In this document: piece after piece, positions 17,185-26,088 of the stretch
Layout: each line of letters opens with the position of its first letter
Position numbering within the stretch: position 1 is the stretch's first letter
Assembly (NCBI RefSeq): GCF_014641555.1
Contig: NZ_BMHY01000001.1
Location: 649,620-713,619 of the forward strand
Source: Paenibacillus radicis (ex Gao et al. 2016)
GTDB taxonomy: Bacteria > Bacillota > Bacilli > Paenibacillales > Paenibacillaceae
DNA length: 64,000 nucleotides
Reading direction: 5' to 3'
Translations under genes and position numbers: made by a program
Notes under the pieces: model-generated
Seen by the model: only the letters and a program-made list of their open reading frames with translations
Told to the model about the DNA's origin: nothing
The model's database searches: none

Positions 17185-17892
17185 ATGAAGCAGCATTATG
17201 AGCAAATTGGCGTGGCGATGACTTGCCGCGGGTATGACGAGTATGTCCGTATGTTTGATCTGAAGGAAGACGACCTTCAAGCAGGCAAAGTGCTGGATGT
17301 GGCATCGGGAGGTTCATCTTTTACGGCAGAGGCTCGGAGAAGAGGGATCGAAGCATTTGCAGTTGATCCGCGATACCAGCAGCCAAGCACAGAGCAATGG
17401 ATCGCAGAAGCTTTGGAAGAGATCAGTGTTTCTACAGCCAAACTTGCCAAACTGGAGTCGTCGTTCGATTGGAGCTACTATGGAAGTCTTGAACGCCATC
17501 GTGCGGGAAGAGAGGCTTCGCTTGAGCTGTTCGCCAGTCATTTGAGGACCGAAGAGGGTAAAAGCTGCTATTTCGCTGGAGCGTTGCCGGAATTGCCATT
17601 CGCTAGCGGATCATTCTCGCTCGTTACTTGCAGTCATTTTCTATTTCTATATGCCGAGCAATTCGGCTTTGAATTTCATAAACAATCGATATTGGAGTTA
17701 ATGCGAGTGTGCAGACCGGGCGGTCAGGTGCGGATCTATCCGTTGTTGTCGCTCAAGTGGGATCGGTTTGACGCATTGAACGAGTTAATGGCAGCCATCG
17801 AAGGTGCTGGCGGCAAGGCAGACCGGCTGCCTTCCCAACTGCCGTTCATGCCGGGCTCTACTGAGTACTTGCGCATTACGATAACGGGGTAG
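17185..17892 (+). CDS. Class I SAM-dependent methyltransferase
   Basis: 235 aa. Motif I of the Rossmann fold is seen as VLDVASGGSSFTAEARRRG near residue 38, the acidic residue of motif II in AFAVDPRYQ, and the motif IV region in LPFASGSFSLVTCSHFLFLY. The substrate is not predictable. GAGGAGAG precedes the ATG. The aspartate of the AdoMet motif is followed by ASGGSS rather than the usual GCGxG, a mild variation. No operon partners downstream. Confidence 0.85.
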   Translation: MKQHYEQIGVAMTCRGYDEYVRMFDLKEDDLQAGKVLDVASGGSSFTAEARRRGIEAFAVDPRYQQPSTEQWIAEALEEISVSTAKLAKLESSFDWSYYGSLERHRAGREASLELFASHLRTEEGKSCYFAGALPELPFASGSFSLVTCSHFLFLYAEQFGFEFHKQSILELMRVCRPGGQVRIYPLLSLKWDRFDALNELMAAIEGAGGKADRLPSQLPFMPGSTEYLRITITG

Positions 17893-17910
17893 AGAATAGT
17901 CTTATCACAC

Positions 17911-17939
17911 AAAGAGCTTCCGAAAGTTGGAAGCTCTTT
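17911..17939. terminator. Hairpin after methyltransferase gene
   Basis: AAAGAGCTTCC and GGAAGCTCTTT pair perfectly over 11 bp. No long T run on the + strand, so termination strength is uncertain. Confidence 0.55.
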
Positions 17940-18107
17940 GCTGTATAATATAGTATCGTGGAGGATTCTTTCAGTCCCAAGTGTCCAAGGCTATTATCCG
18001 CGCCCCAGTTTGTGAAGTCATCTCAAGCAGTTGCGCGTTCACTGTTCACTGGTCAATCACTAATAAGCAAGGTACCATCCAATAGTCTAATGACCTCAGT
18101 CATGGAT

Positions 18108-18293
18108 CAAAATGTAAAAGTACATGTTGTTCGGTTGAAACTGGTCATTTTTCCGCTTCAAAATGCAAAAGTGCATTTTGTTTAGCCGAATTAGCCGGAT
18201 TTGGGCCATTTGGGTCCATTCGACATGCACTTTTGCATGTTGAGCCGCTTTTTAGATGTGAAAAGCAGAATTAAAATGTACATTTGCATTTTG
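18108..18293. repeat. Four-palindrome element, copy B
   Basis: Palindromes start at 18108, 18159, 18221 and 18272, with spacing 51, 62 and 51 bp as in copies A and C. The second is a perfect 9+4+9 hairpin. The third has compensatory changes in its arms (CGACATGCA with TGCATGTTG, including one G-T pair). The fourth uses two T-G wobbles. Copies 1-2 have the loop AAAG; copies 3-4 have CTTT and CATT, the inverted sense. Confidence 0.87.
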
Positions 18294-18487
18294 TTCCATA
18301 CGGATGTAAATCTGTGATCAGCAGATGAGCTCGGAAGGAGCCGTTTAGGTGCCAAATGTCGTGAATGAAGAAAGTGTACTAACAACTCCAGTTGCTTCAA
18401 GGCTCGTATCAGTTTTATTTACAAAAAGTCAACCAGTACGGCGTGCAGCGTTGTATGATGGCCGCCGATTCCCCTGCAGCCCAGCCC

Positions 18488-18541
18488 AAACAAAACAAAA
18501 GCCACTGACCCCTGCCTTATAAAGGCAGCGATCAGTGGCTT
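18488..18541 (-). terminator. Terminator of MFS transporter gene
   Basis: A stem AAGCCACTGA/TCAGTGGCTT with an inner TGCCTT/AAGGCA stem is followed on the minus strand by TTTTGTTTTGTTT. Confidence 0.8.
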
Positions 18542-18564
18542 ATTCATTCTATTTCTTCACAGCG

Positions 18565-19770
18565 CTAAACAGTCGAGTTCCGCGTGTAATAGTACTGTGC
18601 CAGAAACCCGATTGCGGCCAAGATGGCAAGCGCGGAGGCAGTGTGAAAGAAAGAGCTGCGTCCGAATTGTTCGAAAATGTAACCGCCCGCCGTACCGCTA
18701 ATAAACCCGGCCAACCCGGTCCAGACGACGGCGTACACCGCTTGCCCCGAAGAGCGGAACTCGTCGGGAATGAGCTGGGATATGTATCGCAGCGCGGTGG
18801 AGAAGTAGATGCCGAATGTAATGCTGTGCATTAATTGGGTAGCGATAACCCAGCGCGGATCGTCCAGCTCGCCAAGCATCCACATTCGGACGGCGTACAT
18901 GATGCTGGCGATGGCAAGCAGCGGAAGCTCCTTGAAACGGTGTCCGTATTTGCCGAGCAGGAACAGAATCGGTATTTCACTGACAGCCGACATCAGCCAA
19001 GCAAGTCCAATGAGCGAATCGCTAGCTCCAAGCTGGCGAAGCGTAATGGCGAGAAAACCTTCATACATCCGATGCGAGATGGATACCAGGAGCAGGACGA
19101 AGAAGAAGATGACGACCTGCGGCTTGCGCATTAATTGGAAGAAGCCGGAAAACTCGATTTTTCGCGAGCTAGTGCGATAGTCTCGAATAAAAAACGATAA
19201 TATGATCGTAATCGTAATGGTAGCCAGACCGATCGGCAGCGTCCATTCGGAGCCGACCGCTTTCAGCAGCAGTCCAAAGGCGTATGCAGAAGAGGCGAAG
19301 CCAAGCGAGCCGAAAATCCGAATCAATGCATAAGGCGTTCCCGTATATTGGCTCGAGAGCAAGACCAGACTGTCGCTAAGCGGGTTGATCGGCGTCTGAA
19401 AAAAATAAAAGGCCGTCATGACCAGGCAAATGACAGCGAAATGCTCGACCGGGAACAGCAGAGCAAGCATGGCAAGCTGTCCGAACAAGAGCAAGGTGAG
19501 CAGCTTTTTAATCGTTTGAAATTTGTCGCTGGCCCAGCCCAGCAGCACGTTGGCGAATATCGAGATAAACGGCCCTGTTGCGTAAATAATACCAATTTGA
19601 TGCTCGGAGAAACCCCGATCCATAAAATATAAAGGGATATAGGAGACCAGCAGCGCTTGCGTTGAATAAGCGGCAAAGCTGAAGCCGCGGAGCGCAGTCG
19701 TTTCCCTTCTTGCAGAGGAGCTTCGCTTGGAATTTAAATTGCTCGTATCGCTAGATTCTGCTTGGTCCAT
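18565..19770 (-). CDS. MFS transporter (MFS_1-like / 3-phenylpropionate-type family)
   Basis: 401 aa, about twelve hydrophobic segments after a hydrophilic N-terminal tail of ~25 residues. The opening GFSFAAYSTQALLVSYIPLYFMDRGFS and LGWASDKFQTIKKLL between helices 2 and 3 fit the MFS_1-like group related to HcaT and nucleoside symporters. Substrate unknown. AAAGGT precedes the ATG. It is monocistronic, transcribed away from the 19888 gene. Confidence 0.85.
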   Translation of the reverse strand: MDQAESSDTSNLNSKRSSSARRETTALRGFSFAAYSTQALLVSYIPLYFMDRGFSEHQIGIIYATGPFISIFANVLLGWASDKFQTIKKLLTLLLFGQLAMLALLFPVEHFAVICLVMTAFYFFQTPINPLSDSLVLLSSQYTGTPYALIRIFGSLGFASSAYAFGLLLKAVGSEWTLPIGLATITITIILSFFIRDYRTSSRKIEFSGFFQLMRKPQVVIFFFVLLLVSISHRMYEGFLAITLRQLGASDSLIGLAWLMSAVSEIPILFLLGKYGHRFKELPLLAIASIMYAVRMWMLGELDDPRWVIATQLMHSITFGIYFSTALRYISQLIPDEFRSSGQAVYAVVWTGLAGFISGTAGGYIFEQFGRSSFFHTASALAILAAIGFLAQYYYTRNSTV

Positions 19771-19887
19771 TGGTACCTTTCACTCCATATCTGTCTCGTA
19801 ATTCCGTGTTATGATTTTATTTAGTATAGCATGAACTGCTGGATTATTGTTTGGTGAAATGGTACATTTATGTTTGGAGGTTTTACA

Positions 19888-20208
19888 GTGGGGAAGTATC
19901 GGTTTCAGTGGAATGAACGGCTGCGCATCTCGCTCCCTGTAATGGAACAGGATTGGGAGCTATATGATGGCGCCGAACAGGCTGATATGGTTGAGCGATG
20001 GGAGCTTATACGCGGAACGATTCCAGATCGGATTATGGAGCTGGAGAGGGTCATCCGCGTCAAGCAAAACGAATTGTTCGAAGAGGACAGCTTTCCGGAG
20101 TCCTGCCGAATCAATTCGGAAATCGCCGAATTGGCCAGCCGGATCAATGATCTGCAGATCTGGTACCGGGTCAGTCAGGAACTGGAGACGCCTTTGTCTC
20201 CGTCATGA
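19888..20208 (+). CDS. Unknown 106-aa protein preceding YtpB
   Basis: The GTG start at 19888 follows GGAGG by 7 bases; an upstream ATG at 19870 overlaps that site. The protein is acidic and mostly helical, with EELERVIRVKQNELFEED-like heptads between residues ~50 and 70 suggesting a coiled coil. No membrane segment. I do not recognise the family. It lies 19 bp before the ytpB start and is surely in the same transcript, so a helper role for the terpene synthase is possible but unproven. Confidence 0.7.
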   Translation: MGKYRFQWNERLRISLPVMEQDWELYDGAEQADMVERWELIRGTIPDRIMELERVIRVKQNELFEEDSFPESCRINSEIAELASRINDLQIWYRVSQELETPLSPS

Positions 20209-20227
20209 TCAACGAGGAGGGCACATC

Positions 20228-21310
20228 ATGCTTATTACGACACTATCAGGCAGCCAGGTGCCTCAAAGCCCTTTGAAGCTGATGTATCGCGTCTATAAGT
20301 ACATACTGCCTGAGGTCGAGTCCGAGCTGAGCAAGCTGCGGGCCATGGCGGAACGAATACCCGATGGAGAGCTTCGTACGCAGGCACTCGACAGCTTATC
20401 GAACAAAAAGTTTCATTGCCAAGGCGGAGCGGTGTACGCCTGCGCCAATCTGGAGCAGCGTCACATCCTGATCCCGCTTATCGTGGCACTGCAGACGATC
20501 AGCGATTATCTGGACAATCTATGCGATCGCAGTACATCGCTCGATCCGGATGATTTTCGCCTGCTGCACCAATCGATGCTGGATGCTGTGGATCCTGAGG
20601 CCGAACCGAAGGATTACTACGCTATGCGCCGGGAGAAAGACGACGGCGGCTACTTGCGGCATCTTGTCCTTGTCTGTCAGCGGAACGTTGCGAAGCTGCC
20701 TTCCTACGGAAGTGTGCAGCGTGTCGTGAGCGAACTAGTCGGTCTTTACGGCGACTTGCAGGTGTACAAGCATATTCGCAAAGAGCTGAGGGAAACGGAA
20801 TTAATGGCTTGGTGGCATGAACATGAAAGCCGTTATCCGCATTTGCGGTGGAATGAATTTGCCGCTGCAACGGGCTCGACGTTAGGTATGTTCATGCTGT
20901 TCCTGGCGGCGAGCGGAGACGGACTTTCCGCAGCCGACGCGAATTCTATCAAGCGTATCTATTTCCCGCATGTTTGCAGTCTTCATATTTTGCTCGATTA
21001 TTTGATCGATCAAGAGGAGGACAAGGCCGGAGGCGACTTGAATTTCTGCAATTACTACGAGAGCAGCAGCTTGCTGGTCGATCGCATCGGGTGGATCGCA
21101 AGCAAGGCTCGTGAGGACGTGCAGCAGCTTCCGGCCCCGAGATTTCATCGTCTCATCATCGAAGGCTTGCTGGCGCTATATTTGTCGGACCCTAAAGTAA
21201 AATCGCAGTCCGATGTGATGCGCGTAACCCGCAAGCTGATGAAGAACAGCCCGCTTACCCGCTTGTTTTTTTTGATCAACAGCATTTGGATTCGAAAACA
21301 ACAAGCTTAG
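20228..21310 (+). CDS. ytpB: Tetraprenyl-beta-curcumene synthase-like protein (YtpB, DUF2600)
   Basis: 360 aa, matching Bacillus YtpB (about 367). That enzyme cyclises linear C35 heptaprenyl diphosphate to tetraprenyl-beta-curcumene, a precursor of sesquarterpenes (baciterpenols) in spore-formers. Aspartate-rich motifs DYLDNLCDRS (about residue 99) and DYLIDQEEDK (about residue 258) are seen, and an NFCNYYESSSLLVDR stretch typical of the family follows. GAGGAGGG precedes the ATG at 20228; the frame extends upstream but that part overlaps the 106-aa gene in another frame. No second-step cyclase (sqhC) is nearby. Confidence 0.88.
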   Translation: MLITTLSGSQVPQSPLKLMYRVYKYILPEVESELSKLRAMAERIPDGELRTQALDSLSNKKFHCQGGAVYACANLEQRHILIPLIVALQTISDYLDNLCDRSTSLDPDDFRLLHQSMLDAVDPEAEPKDYYAMRREKDDGGYLRHLVLVCQRNVAKLPSYGSVQRVVSELVGLYGDLQVYKHIRKELRETELMAWWHEHESRYPHLRWNEFAAATGSTLGMFMLFLAASGDGLSAADANSIKRIYFPHVCSLHILLDYLIDQEEDKAGGDLNFCNYYESSSLLVDRIGWIASKAREDVQQLPAPRFHRLIIEGLLALYLSDPKVKSQSDVMRVTRKLMKNSPLTRLFFLINSIWIRKQQA

Positions 21311-21342
21311 ATATAATTATTATCGTTTTGGAGGAATGTATC

Positions 21343-22311
21343 ATGTCAGCAGTAAAATCGATTGCAGTATTAACGAGCGGTGGCGATTCCCAAGGAATGA
21401 ACGCCGCAGTCCGTGCGGTTGTGCGGAGCGCTCTTTTCCACGGAATTGAAGTTTACGGTGTTCAACGCGGCTACCAAGGCCTCATCAACGACGACCTGCG
21501 TCCAATGGATCTCCGCAGTGTAGGCGACATCATTCAACGCGGCGGCACGATTTTGCAAACTGCCCGCTGCAAGGAGTTTACGACGGCAGAAGGTCAACAA
21601 CGTGGTGCAGAAGTGCTTCGCAACCGCGGAATCGATGGTCTGGTCGTTATCGGCGGCGACGGCTCCTATCAAGGTGCGAACAAGCTCAGCAAGCTTGGCA
21701 TTAAGACGATGGGTTTGCCGGGCACGATCGATAATGACATTCCATTTACAGATTTCACAATCGGCTTCGATACGGCTGTAAGTATCGTAGTAGATGCGAT
21801 TAACAAGATCCGTGATACGATGTCTTCGCATGAGCGCTCATCGGTCGTAGAGGTTATGGGACGCCATTGCGGCGATATCGCTCTGTACGCAGGTCTTGCA
21901 AGCGGTGCGGAGACGATTATCGTTCCTGAAGTTCCTTACGATTCGAAAGAAGTGTCGGAGAGAATGAAAGCAAACTTTGACAAAGGCAAACGCCACAGCA
22001 TCGTTGTCGTTGCAGAAGGCGCTGGCAAAGGCGAGACCGTTGCGAGCGAGATTCTTGACGGCTGCGGCTTGGAGCCGCGTGTTACTGTACTTGGTCATAT
22101 CCAGCGCGGCGGCGCGCCGACAGCGGCAGACCGTATTCTTGCAAGCCGGCTGGGCGATTTCGCCGTTCATCAATTGATGGCGGGTGATTCCGGCAAAGCT
22201 TGCGGCATCGTACGCGGCGAGCTGATTACGACGGACATCGATACGGTTGTTAATTCGAAAAAGCCTTTCAACATGGAAATGTATGAACTGGCGCTTCGTC
22301 TCTCCCAATAA
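21343..22311 (+). CDS. pfkA: ATP-dependent 6-phosphofructokinase
   Basis: Commits fructose 6-phosphate to glycolysis. 322 aa, standard for the bacterial tetramer. The start at 21343 follows TTGGAGGA. Motifs: LTSGGDSQGMNAAVRA for the ATP phosphates (GGDSQG rather than the common GGDAPG), VIGGDGSYQGA, the catalytic GLPGTIDNDI, and EVMGRHCGDIA binding the sugar phosphate. It lies 32 bp after ytpB without accA or pyk, unlike the Bacillus arrangement, so it may partly share that transcript. Confidence 0.95.
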   Translation: MSAVKSIAVLTSGGDSQGMNAAVRAVVRSALFHGIEVYGVQRGYQGLINDDLRPMDLRSVGDIIQRGGTILQTARCKEFTTAEGQQRGAEVLRNRGIDGLVVIGGDGSYQGANKLSKLGIKTMGLPGTIDNDIPFTDFTIGFDTAVSIVVDAINKIRDTMSSHERSSVVEVMGRHCGDIALYAGLASGAETIIVPEVPYDSKEVSERMKANFDKGKRHSIVVVAEGAGKGETVASEILDGCGLEPRVTVLGHIQRGGAPTAADRILASRLGDFAVHQLMAGDSGKACGIVRGELITTDIDTVVNSKKPFNMEMYELALRLSQ

Positions 22312-22333
22312 TAACGATAAATGCACAGATTGA

Positions 22334-22366
22334 ACGCCGGAGCGGCATGCTCCGGCGTCTTTTTTG
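22334..22366 (+). terminator. Terminator of pfkA
   Basis: Stem CGCCGGAGC/GCTCCGGCG with a 5-base loop, followed by TCTTTTTTGC. Confidence 0.9.
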
Positions 22367-22462
22367 CTTTCATTTTTTGTCGAATTAAGGTTTTGTTTAA
22401 ATCCAGTTTATAATAGAGAGGTACTCTTCTTTCAGAGACAGAGATAAGGAGTGAAGAAACTT

Positions 22463-24229
22463 ATGAAATCTGAAATGAAAGCAGATAAGAAGGGAAAGAT
22501 GGGAAGCTGGAAACCATTTCTTCGAATGATATGGGAGACGAAGCCTTCGAAATGGATGCTGGGCGTTGCACTTGGACTTAGCATCGTGTCCACTTTGGTA
22601 GGACTGGTTGTCCCTCTTTTTACGAAAAATGTGGTCGACAGCTTCACGTTAACGAGCATAAGCTCAGGTCAGATTGTTATTCTAGCTGTAGCGTTTCTGG
22701 GCCAGGCGGCCGCTGCTGGTGTTTCTATTTATTTGCTAAGCCGGATAGGACAGACGGTAGTCGCGAAGCTGCGGGACCGGCTTTGGAAGAAGCTGCTGGC
22801 ATTAGCGATTCCTTATTATGACAAGCATCGCACAGGCGATACGATCAGCCGCGTTACGAATGATACAGCGATTGTCAAAGGACTTATAACGGAGCATATG
22901 ACCGGATTTTTCAATGGCATTATTTCCATTATCGGTGCGATCGTCATTATGGTGCTGCTGGATTGGAAAATGACGCTGATCATGCTGTTAGCTGTACCGC
23001 TGGTACTAGCAGTCATGCTGCCAATCGGCCGCATGATCATGAAGCTTTCCAAATCACTTCAGGATGAGACGGCAACCTTTACCTCTAATTTGAACCAGGC
23101 GCTGTCGGAAATCCGGCTCGTTAAAGCGTCCAATGCGGAGCCGCTGGAGTATGAGAGAGGAAAAGGCTCCATTATGAAGCTGCTTCAAATGGGTATTCGG
23201 GAAGGCAAGCTGATGGCCTTTATTTCGCCGCTTATCGGATTAGTTATGATGGGGATGCTCGTTCTAATCATTGGCTACGGCGGTATGCGGGTATCGTCAG
23301 GGGAATTGACTGCCGGCGATCTCGTAGCATTCATTCTCTATTTGATTCAAATTGTAATGCCGATCAATCAAATCTCTTCCTTCGTAACGCAGATGAACAA
23401 AGCGGTAGGTGCAACAGAGCGAATCATCGAGACGCTGGATTCTGCAGAAGAGCCTACTCATAGCGGAGATCCGCTTGTGAACGCCCGGCAGCCGATTGCG
23501 ATCGAGAAGGTGTCGTTTGCTTACGGGGATAATGATGCGGTATTGAAAGATATTAATTTTACGCTGCAGCCGGGCAAGGTGACTGCAATCGTTGGCCCAA
23601 GCGGCGGCGGCAAGACGACGATGTTCTCGCTGCTGGAGCGGTTCTACGAGCCGCAGTCGGGCTCCATTAAGATTGGCGGCAAAAGCATTTATGACCTGTC
23701 GCTTGATTCCTGGAGGAGCCATATCGGCTATGTATCGCAGGAGAGCCCGTTAATCGCCGGTACAATACGGGATAATCTCACTTATGGGGCGAACCGGGAA
23801 ATCTCAGATGCCGAAATTACTTATGCAGCGCGGATGGCTTATGCTGATATCTTTATTGAAGAGCTGCCGGATAAGTACGAGACCGAGGTTGGCGAACGGG
23901 GGATTAAGCTGTCAGGCGGACAGCGCCAGCGGATTGCGATTGCCCGGGCGTTGCTGCGTGATCCTAGCATTCTAATGCTCGACGAAGCGACCTCCAGCTT
24001 GGACAGCAAGTCCGAGGTTGTCGTTCAGCAGGCGCTGGACAATTTAATGGATGGACGCACGACGCTTGTTATCGCCCACCGTCTGTCAACGGTCGTCGAT
24101 GCCGACCAGATCCTGTTTGTAGAAAAGGGAACCATTACAGGAAGAGGCACACATGAGGACCTGCTGCGCTCCCATGAGCTGTACAGAGAATTCGCGAATC
24201 AACAGCTGCGTATTCTGGAACAGGTATAA
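22463..24229 (+). CDS. bmrA: BmrA-like multidrug ABC exporter (half-transporter)
   Basis: 588 aa, almost the exact length of B. subtilis BmrA (589), with similar sequence along most of its length. A homodimeric exporter: six transmembrane helices in residues ~30-310, then the nucleotide-binding domain with Walker A GPSGGGKTT, Q-loop SQESPL, signature LSGGQRQR, Walker B ILMLDEATSSLD and H-loop AHRLST. BmrA exports drugs and some peptide antibiotics such as cervimycin. AAGGAG precedes the start at 22463. A response regulator and kinase follow after 26 bp, a linkage not found at B. subtilis bmrA as far as I recall. Confidence 0.92.
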   Translation: MKSEMKADKKGKMGSWKPFLRMIWETKPSKWMLGVALGLSIVSTLVGLVVPLFTKNVVDSFTLTSISSGQIVILAVAFLGQAAAAGVSIYLLSRIGQTVVAKLRDRLWKKLLALAIPYYDKHRTGDTISRVTNDTAIVKGLITEHMTGFFNGIISIIGAIVIMVLLDWKMTLIMLLAVPLVLAVMLPIGRMIMKLSKSLQDETATFTSNLNQALSEIRLVKASNAEPLEYERGKGSIMKLLQMGIREGKLMAFISPLIGLVMMGMLVLIIGYGGMRVSSGELTAGDLVAFILYLIQIVMPINQISSFVTQMNKAVGATERIIETLDSAEEPTHSGDPLVNARQPIAIEKVSFAYGDNDAVLKDINFTLQPGKVTAIVGPSGGGKTTMFSLLERFYEPQSGSIKIGGKSIYDLSLDSWRSHIGYVSQESPLIAGTIRDNLTYGANREISDAEITYAARMAYADIFIEELPDKYETEVGERGIKLSGGQRQRIAIARALLRDPSILMLDEATSSLDSKSEVVVQQALDNLMDGRTTLVIAHRLSTVVDADQILFVEKGTITGRGTHEDLLRSHELYREFANQQLRILEQV

Positions 24230-24255
24230 CTGGAGGAAAGGGAGAGTGGGGAGCG

Positions 24256-24933
24256 ATGGTCAGAATCGCGGTTGTGGACGACGACGATCATATTCGTCAG
24301 TTAGTGTCGCATTTTTTGCAAGCGGAGGGCTTCGACGTATCGGAAGCCGCTAACGGAGTAGAAGCGCTGGAGCTGCTGGAGTCGGTCAATGCGGATCTGA
24401 TCATTATCGACGTGATGATGCCCGAGATGGACGGCTGGGAGCTGTGCAGACAGCTCAGCAGCCATTATAGCGATATGCCTAGACTGATGCTGACGGCCAA
24501 GGGGGAGACGGCCCAGAAGCTGAAGGGCTTTGAACTGGGAGCGGACGATTATTTGGTGAAGCCTTTCGAGCCGCTGGAACTCATCGCTCGCGTTAAGGCG
24601 CTGCTTAAACGTTACCGGATTGCTTCGTCGCAGTCGGTCCAAGCGGGTGCGCTGACGTTGAATCGCGCTTCTCATATGGTGACTGTGAACGGAGAGTCGT
24701 TCACGCTGCCAATGAAGGAATTTGAGTTATTGTTCAAGCTCGCGAGCTACGCCGGGCAATCCTTCTCGCGAGGCCAGTTAATCGAATCGATATGGGGCTA
24801 TGACTTCGAAGGAAATGAACGGACGCTGGATGTCCATATCAACAGACTGCGTGAGCGGTTTCAGGAAACCGAGCATGGCTTTCGGATCGTCACCATACGG
24901 GGGTTAGGCTACCGGCTGGAGGCGACGGAATGA
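24256..24933 (+). CDS. OmpR/PhoB-family response regulator
   Basis: 225 aa. Receiver domain with acidic pocket VVDDDDH, phospho-acceptor Asp in IIIDVMMPEMDG (about residue 53), Thr/Ser in LMLTAKG and Lys in YLVKPFEP, then a winged-helix domain ending GLGYRLEA. The output part (TLPMKEFELLFKLA, SRGQLIESIWGYDFEGNERTLDVHINRLR) resembles heme-responsive HssR and close relatives. The ATG overlaps a GGGGAG site. Its stop overlaps the kinase start by 4 bases. Probably controls the exporter operon in which it lies. Confidence 0.92.
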   Translation: MVRIAVVDDDDHIRQLVSHFLQAEGFDVSEAANGVEALELLESVNADLIIIDVMMPEMDGWELCRQLSSHYSDMPRLMLTAKGETAQKLKGFELGADDYLVKPFEPLELIARVKALLKRYRIASSQSVQAGALTLNRASHMVTVNGESFTLPMKEFELLFKLASYAGQSFSRGQLIESIWGYDFEGNERTLDVHINRLRERFQETEHGFRIVTIRGLGYRLEATE

Positions 24934-26033
24934 GCTTTAGGCAGCTGAGGGACAAATTAAGGGACAAACGCTGGTGGCAGGTTTTAAAAGCGGTTATGGC
25001 CGTGCTGACGATGTTTAGCGCGATCGTGGGCAGCTGGACCCTCGTCTATTTCGGCAGCCACTTTATATATGAATGGACCAATTGGCGCCCGTCTCAATAT
25101 GTGGCACAAATGATCAATTTGCTGCTGGGTCTCATTTTATTGTTTGGCTTGACCCAAATTATCGCGATTTTCGTACGATCCCGGCATGTGGAGATTAGCC
25201 AGTCGCTGACGGAAGCTATGCGGAGGATTGCCAAAGGCGATTTCAAGGTGAGACTCGAGATCGGCACTCAGGATCGAGGACCGTTTCAAAATATTATGCG
25301 GGAAATTAATCATATGGCCGTCGAGCTTGACGAGATGGAACAAATGCGGCAAGGATTTATTTCCGATGTCTCGCATGAAATTCAATCGCCGCTCACCTCA
25401 ATCGGCGGGTTTGCCCGCGCCCTGCAGAGCGGGGGACTGACGCAGGAGACGCGGAATGATTATTTGCGTATCATCGAGAGCGAAAGCGACCGATTGTCGA
25501 AGCTGAGCGATAATTTGTTAAAGCTGACGTCGCTGGAGTCGGATAAGCATCCTTTCGAACCAAAGCGTTATCGGTTGGATCGGCAATTAGGCGCGCTGAT
25601 TCTGGCATGCGAGCCGCAATGGCTGCAGAAATCGATTGAAATGAATGTCGATCTGGACGAAACGTTCGTTACGGCGGACGAGGATTTGCTCAGCCAGGTT
25701 TGGATCAATTTAATTAGCAACAGCATTAAGTTTACGCCGGAAGGCGGAACCATCGACATCCGGCTCCGTCAGTCACAGGGCGAAGTAGCCCTATTCGAGA
25801 TTCGTGACACGGGCATCGGTATCGAATCCGATAATTTGGAGCTGATCTTCCAGCGTTTCTATAAGGCCGATAAGTCGCGGAACTATAAGGCGGGAGGGAG
25901 CGGGCTGGGGTTGTCGCTTGTGAAAAAAATCGTCGATCTGCACGGCGGCGGCATCCAGGTGGAGAGCGCAGTCGGCAGCGGAACAAGGTTTACAGTAACG
26001 CTCCCTCCGGTGAAGGCGCAGGGGGGCATATAA
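24930..26033 (+). CDS. Sensor histidine kinase with minimal extracellular sensor
   Basis: 367 aa. Two transmembrane helices (about residues 17-40 and 63-87) enclose only ~20 residues, so there is no proper extracellular sensor domain. It probably reads the membrane or a partner such as the BmrA-like exporter. A HAMP region (~88-140) is followed by the H-box DVSHEIQSPLTS, the N-box NLISNSIKFTPEGG, G1 DTGIGIE and G2 GGSGLGLSLVKK. Start overlaps the regulator stop. Intramembrane-sensing kinases next to ABC exporters are typical of antibiotic-response modules such as LiaS or BceS, although this one is not a clear member of either family. Confidence 0.92.
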   Translation: MSFRQLRDKLRDKRWWQVLKAVMAVLTMFSAIVGSWTLVYFGSHFIYEWTNWRPSQYVAQMINLLLGLILLFGLTQIIAIFVRSRHVEISQSLTEAMRRIAKGDFKVRLEIGTQDRGPFQNIMREINHMAVELDEMEQMRQGFISDVSHEIQSPLTSIGGFARALQSGGLTQETRNDYLRIIESESDRLSKLSDNLLKLTSLESDKHPFEPKRYRLDRQLGALILACEPQWLQKSIEMNVDLDETFVTADEDLLSQVWINLISNSIKFTPEGGTIDIRLRQSQGEVALFEIRDTGIGIESDNLELIFQRFYKADKSRNYKAGGSGLGLSLVKKIVDLHGGGIQVESAVGSGTRFTVTLPPVKAQGGI

Positions 26034-26040
26034 GGGAACA

Positions 26041-26088
26041 AACAAAGAAACCACCGGCGCATATACGCAGCCGGCGGTTTCTTTGTTT
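26041..26088. terminator. Bidirectional terminator between kinase and DUF4015 genes
   Basis: AACAAAGAAACC and GGTTTCTTTGTT arms enclose a GC-rich inner stem, with T-rich sequence on both strands. Confidence 0.85.

Larger units (their letters stand above)
17893..18564. other. Intergenic region between convergent methyltransferase and MFS genes
   Basis: Holds one hairpin, a four-palindrome element (18108-18293) and the terminator of the MFS gene. No gene is seen in the rest; open frames here are short and repeat-derived. Confidence 0.75.
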
